64,000 nucleotides of DNA from NCBI GenBank assembly GCA_002423285.1, contig DIVF01000014.1, forward strand, positions 866 through 64,865, given 5' to 3'. Origin of the DNA: Micavibrio sp. UBA6139. Lineage in GTDB: Bacteria; Pseudomonadota; Alphaproteobacteria; Micavibrionales; Micavibrionaceae. Of this stretch, positions 62,025 to 64,000 are shown one piece after another. The notes beneath the pieces were generated by a model that was not told the DNA's origin, did not search any database, and worked only from the letters and a program-made list of their open reading frames with translations. Made by a program: the position numbers and the translations under genes. How positions within the stretch are numbered: position 1 is the stretch's first letter; each line of letters opens with the position of its first letter.

Positions 62025-63230
62025 CTAGTTACAGTTTTGTAATACGCCTGCACTGGACAAAACACAGCATTTCACATTTCCAAGGTTTGAAATTCCAACC
62101 ACGACCTGGCCTGCTGCGCAGGTCGAGTTCATGTTGGCTGGAGGAACAGCCTCACAAACGGCGCGACCATACTTGATCGCGGTCATCAAGGACCCTTCAG
62201 GGCATTGCATAAGGGGTTCTTCACCCGCAATTACGGATGGCGTGTAGCATTCATTCGCAGCACTGCCACCTTGCCCGCAAAAACGCTGCGTATGAATTTG
62301 AACGGCCTGAATATTTCCATTTACATCCAGCTTGGCAAAGGCATCTTCCTGACCGATTGCAACCTTACCGCCGGGCGCATTAAAAATTGCATCCTGACCA
62401 ACATTTTCCCAGATTGTGGATGCGGTATAAGAAATATAGCGCACCATATCATCGTAATAATCCGGGCCGCTCGCCAAACTGCGCAGCGCGCTCACATACG
62501 TTGCATTCGCACGTTGACAGTTCTGTCCATCCAGGGCCCCATTATTACAATTGCTTACCAAAGTACCGTTGCGCGTATAAGCACCAACTCCATCATCCCC
62601 ATGTGATATCAAGACAAAGTGAACAGTTCCTGGCAACTCCAGCAAGGACAAACCGTTTTCATCCTCGACTGAAATTCCACCACTATACGGATTATAAGTT
62701 GCCGAGTTGGTAAGGGCCTCAGTAACCGCATAGGTCAACCGATTGCCCCAACCATCGAACGTTGTATTTCCCGGTAAAAGTTCAGAGTTTGCCGTGCTTG
62801 CCGGAAGAAGCGGAGGATTACCTGCGCCGCCATTGTTCATGATGTTATAGGGGACTGCACCGATCAGAACTGAATCCCCAGTACCATCACCATCTACATC
62901 ACGACCCGCAACGCGGCATATACCGGCAAAACAATCGCCAATCGTTGTTGGTTGCGTAAAGCCAGAATAACCGTTGCCATCACGGCAATCAGGCTCACCA
63001 TAATTTAGCTGGCCGGGGGCAATGATCAAACTGGCGGGACAAGGATATCGCTCATTATTACCTGCGAATTCAACTAAAGCCTCGCTGGTCAGTTGGAGGT
63101 TTTTTTCTGTATCCCGGATTCTTGTACCCGATGAACTGACCTTATATAGATTCAGCAACGGAACCATCAAAATACCGATGATCATCGTTACGATGGCCAG
63201 TTCAACCAGCGAAAAACCACGGTTTTGCAT
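62025..63230 (-). CDS. Type IV pilin-like (prepilin) protein
   Basis: A 401-residue protein with a type III signal peptide: MQNRGFSLVELAIVTMIIGI, cleaved after Gly5 to expose Phe1. The long mature part is Cys- and Gly-rich, with many Asn/Tyr loops and a C-terminal CVLSSAGVLQNCN; several Cys pairs are likely. It resembles large minor pilins or secreted pseudopilins. ATG 63230 places the hydrophobic helix correctly; ATG 63257 is upstream. It lies 17 bases after the Cys-repeat gene on the same strand. Confidence 0.85.
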   Translation of the reverse strand: MQNRGFSLVELAIVTMIIGILMVPLLNLYKVSSSGTRIRDTEKNLQLTSEALVEFAGNNERYPCPASLIIAPGQLNYGEPDCRDGNGYSGFTQPTTIGDCFAGICRVAGRDVDGDGTGDSVLIGAVPYNIMNNGGAGNPPLLPASTANSELLPGNTTFDGWGNRLTYAVTEALTNSATYNPYSGGISVEDENGLSLLELPGTVHFVLISHGDDGVGAYTRNGTLVSNCNNGALDGQNCQRANATYVSALRSLASGPDYYDDMVRYISYTASTIWENVGQDAIFNAPGGKVAIGQEDAFAKLDVNGNIQAVQIHTQRFCGQGGSAANECYTPSVIAGEEPLMQCPEGSLMTAIKYGRAVCEAVPPANMNSTCAAGQVVVGISNLGNVKCCVLSSAGVLQNCN

Positions 63231-63247
63231 TTTAACAGGCCTCAATC

Positions 63248-64000
63248 TTACTGACATGAGCAGCTATTATAGTTGTAATACAGACCCGCACCAACAACCT
63301 CGTGGCATGGACCGCTGGCACCGCAGGTACATTGATCGCCCACACGTGAACCACGCTTCACGGTTTGATCAAGACCAGACCCCGTGGCCTCCCATGTACA
63401 GACTGGAACAGGCACAACCTTGCAATCTCGGCTGGTTTCCGTCCAGTCGCCCCATGTTCCAGAACTGCTGGTGCAGGTAAACTTACGAGTTTGGTAGATA
63501 TTCCCCGTATAGCCGGATGGACATGGTTGCGTCCGGGTTTCATCGTTCTTTGGTACACAGGTGCAGTTATTGCTGGATTGTGACCATGCACTCCACTTGT
63601 TGTTCGAACAGGTAAAGGTCCGCGTTTCAGAATAAGTCCCGCTCAAACCACCAGTACAGTTGAAACTGCGGTTTTCTGTTTTGTTGGAGCATGAACAGTT
63701 TGCAGGTACGACTGTGTACCAATTCCCCAGCGTTCCTGATGTTCCTGCCGCGTTACAGACCCAATCACGCTGTTGCTTTTCGCCGACCCCTGTATATTCC
63801 GCAGGGCATGAAAGGGTTCGTTGTTGAGATCCCGGCGTACAAACGCAGGTATTTCCACCTGCTGTTGTGGCCCAAGGCGTCCAGACCCCTTGAGGGCATT
63901 GATATGTTCTGCTTTGACCAATCGTCCCTGAATAGCCGTCACCGCAAGACTGATTTCTTGTTTCGGTTCTTTCTGTACAGGTACAAACACCACTAGTAGA
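63248..64000 (-). CDS. Cys-rich repeat protein (5' end beyond the window)
   Basis: The frame is open from the right edge to 63248, so at least 250 residues are visible and the start is missing. Four imperfect repeats of about 45-50 residues share C-x-C, a R-x-x-x-C-P-x-G-Y-x-G-like core, R-x-x-x-C and W-x-x-W, then a C-terminal segment ending YNYNSCSCQ. This Cys/Trp spacing is reminiscent of thrombospondin-type repeats. It is probably exported and disulfide-rich. Adjacent to the pilin-like gene, so a surface role is likely. Confidence 0.75.
   Translation of the reverse strand, partial: STSGVCTCTERTETRNQSCGDGYSGTIGQSRTYQCPQGVWTPWATTAGGNTCVCTPGSQQRTLSCPAEYTGVGEKQQRDWVCNAAGTSGTLGNWYTVVPANCSCSNKTENRSFNCTGGLSGTYSETRTFTCSNNKWSAWSQSSNNCTCVPKNDETRTQPCPSGYTGNIYQTRKFTCTSSSGTWGDWTETSRDCKVVPVPVCTWEATGSGLDQTVKRGSRVGDQCTCGASGPCHEVVGAGLYYNYNSCSCQ

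Noticed and set aside
63643..63993. Separate 116-residue gene at the right edge
   Set aside because: The Cys-repeat frame (minus, 63248-64000) is open across this region and has the conserved Cys/Trp pattern; the other frame shows none.
1..64000. CRISPR array or complete insertion sequence
   Set aside because: No regular spaced repeats and no transposase gene were seen anywhere in the window.

Overview
The window comes from an alphaproteobacterium of medium GC. This rests on nuoABCD, a glyA-like threonine/glycine block, a class I PHA synthase, split glycine decarboxylase genes, a SpoT-free DUF883/entericidin stress cluster and Rhodospirillales/Micavibrionales-like proteins. No 16S rRNA is present, so the order is my guess; a Micavibrio-like lineage fits but is not proven.

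Left end (1-7.4 kb): an accessory region built around a diversity-generating retroelement (DGR). A truncated target gene ends at base 39 with a variable repeat (VR). It is followed by a DNA hairpin, a frameshifted avd gene, an Asn-codon-rich template repeat (TR, about 820-949) and a DGR-type reverse transcriptase (991-2112). A second cassette faces it on the minus strand: an intact avd, the same kind of hairpin at exactly the same spacing, and a 977-residue inverse-autotransporter protein whose C-terminus is an Lcl/DUF1566 C-type-lectin-like domain, the usual DGR target fold. A tyrosine recombinase closes the region. The likely job is to display a hypervariable binding domain at the cell surface. 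The intact surface protein does not, however, match the visible TR.

Core region (7.5-51.5 kb): nuoABCD (nuoE onward is not adjacent); a small stress/envelope cluster; tRNA-Asp, -Val, -Leu and -His; ald; a HEXXH lipoprotein; yceI with a divergent HxlR regulator; a LuxR solo; tig-clpP-lon-hup without clpX; glnA; parE; lptD; a DEAD-box helicase; kup; then kbl-tdh-hmgA, an unusual clpA, and gcvT-gcvH-gcvPA-gcvPB with mliC. Threonine is cleaved by tdh/kbl to glycine, which the glycine cleavage system converts to one-carbon units.

Right end (51.5-64 kb): an AT-rich decaying island at tRNA-Glu holds a P4-type integrase and fragments of a DUF2235 gene and a TIR-like gene. Core genes follow (recJ, an EamA-like transporter, glpX, hom, an OmpA-like lipoprotein, phaC). 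The window ends with a pilin-like protein and the 3' part of a Cys-rich repeat protein that runs off the edge.
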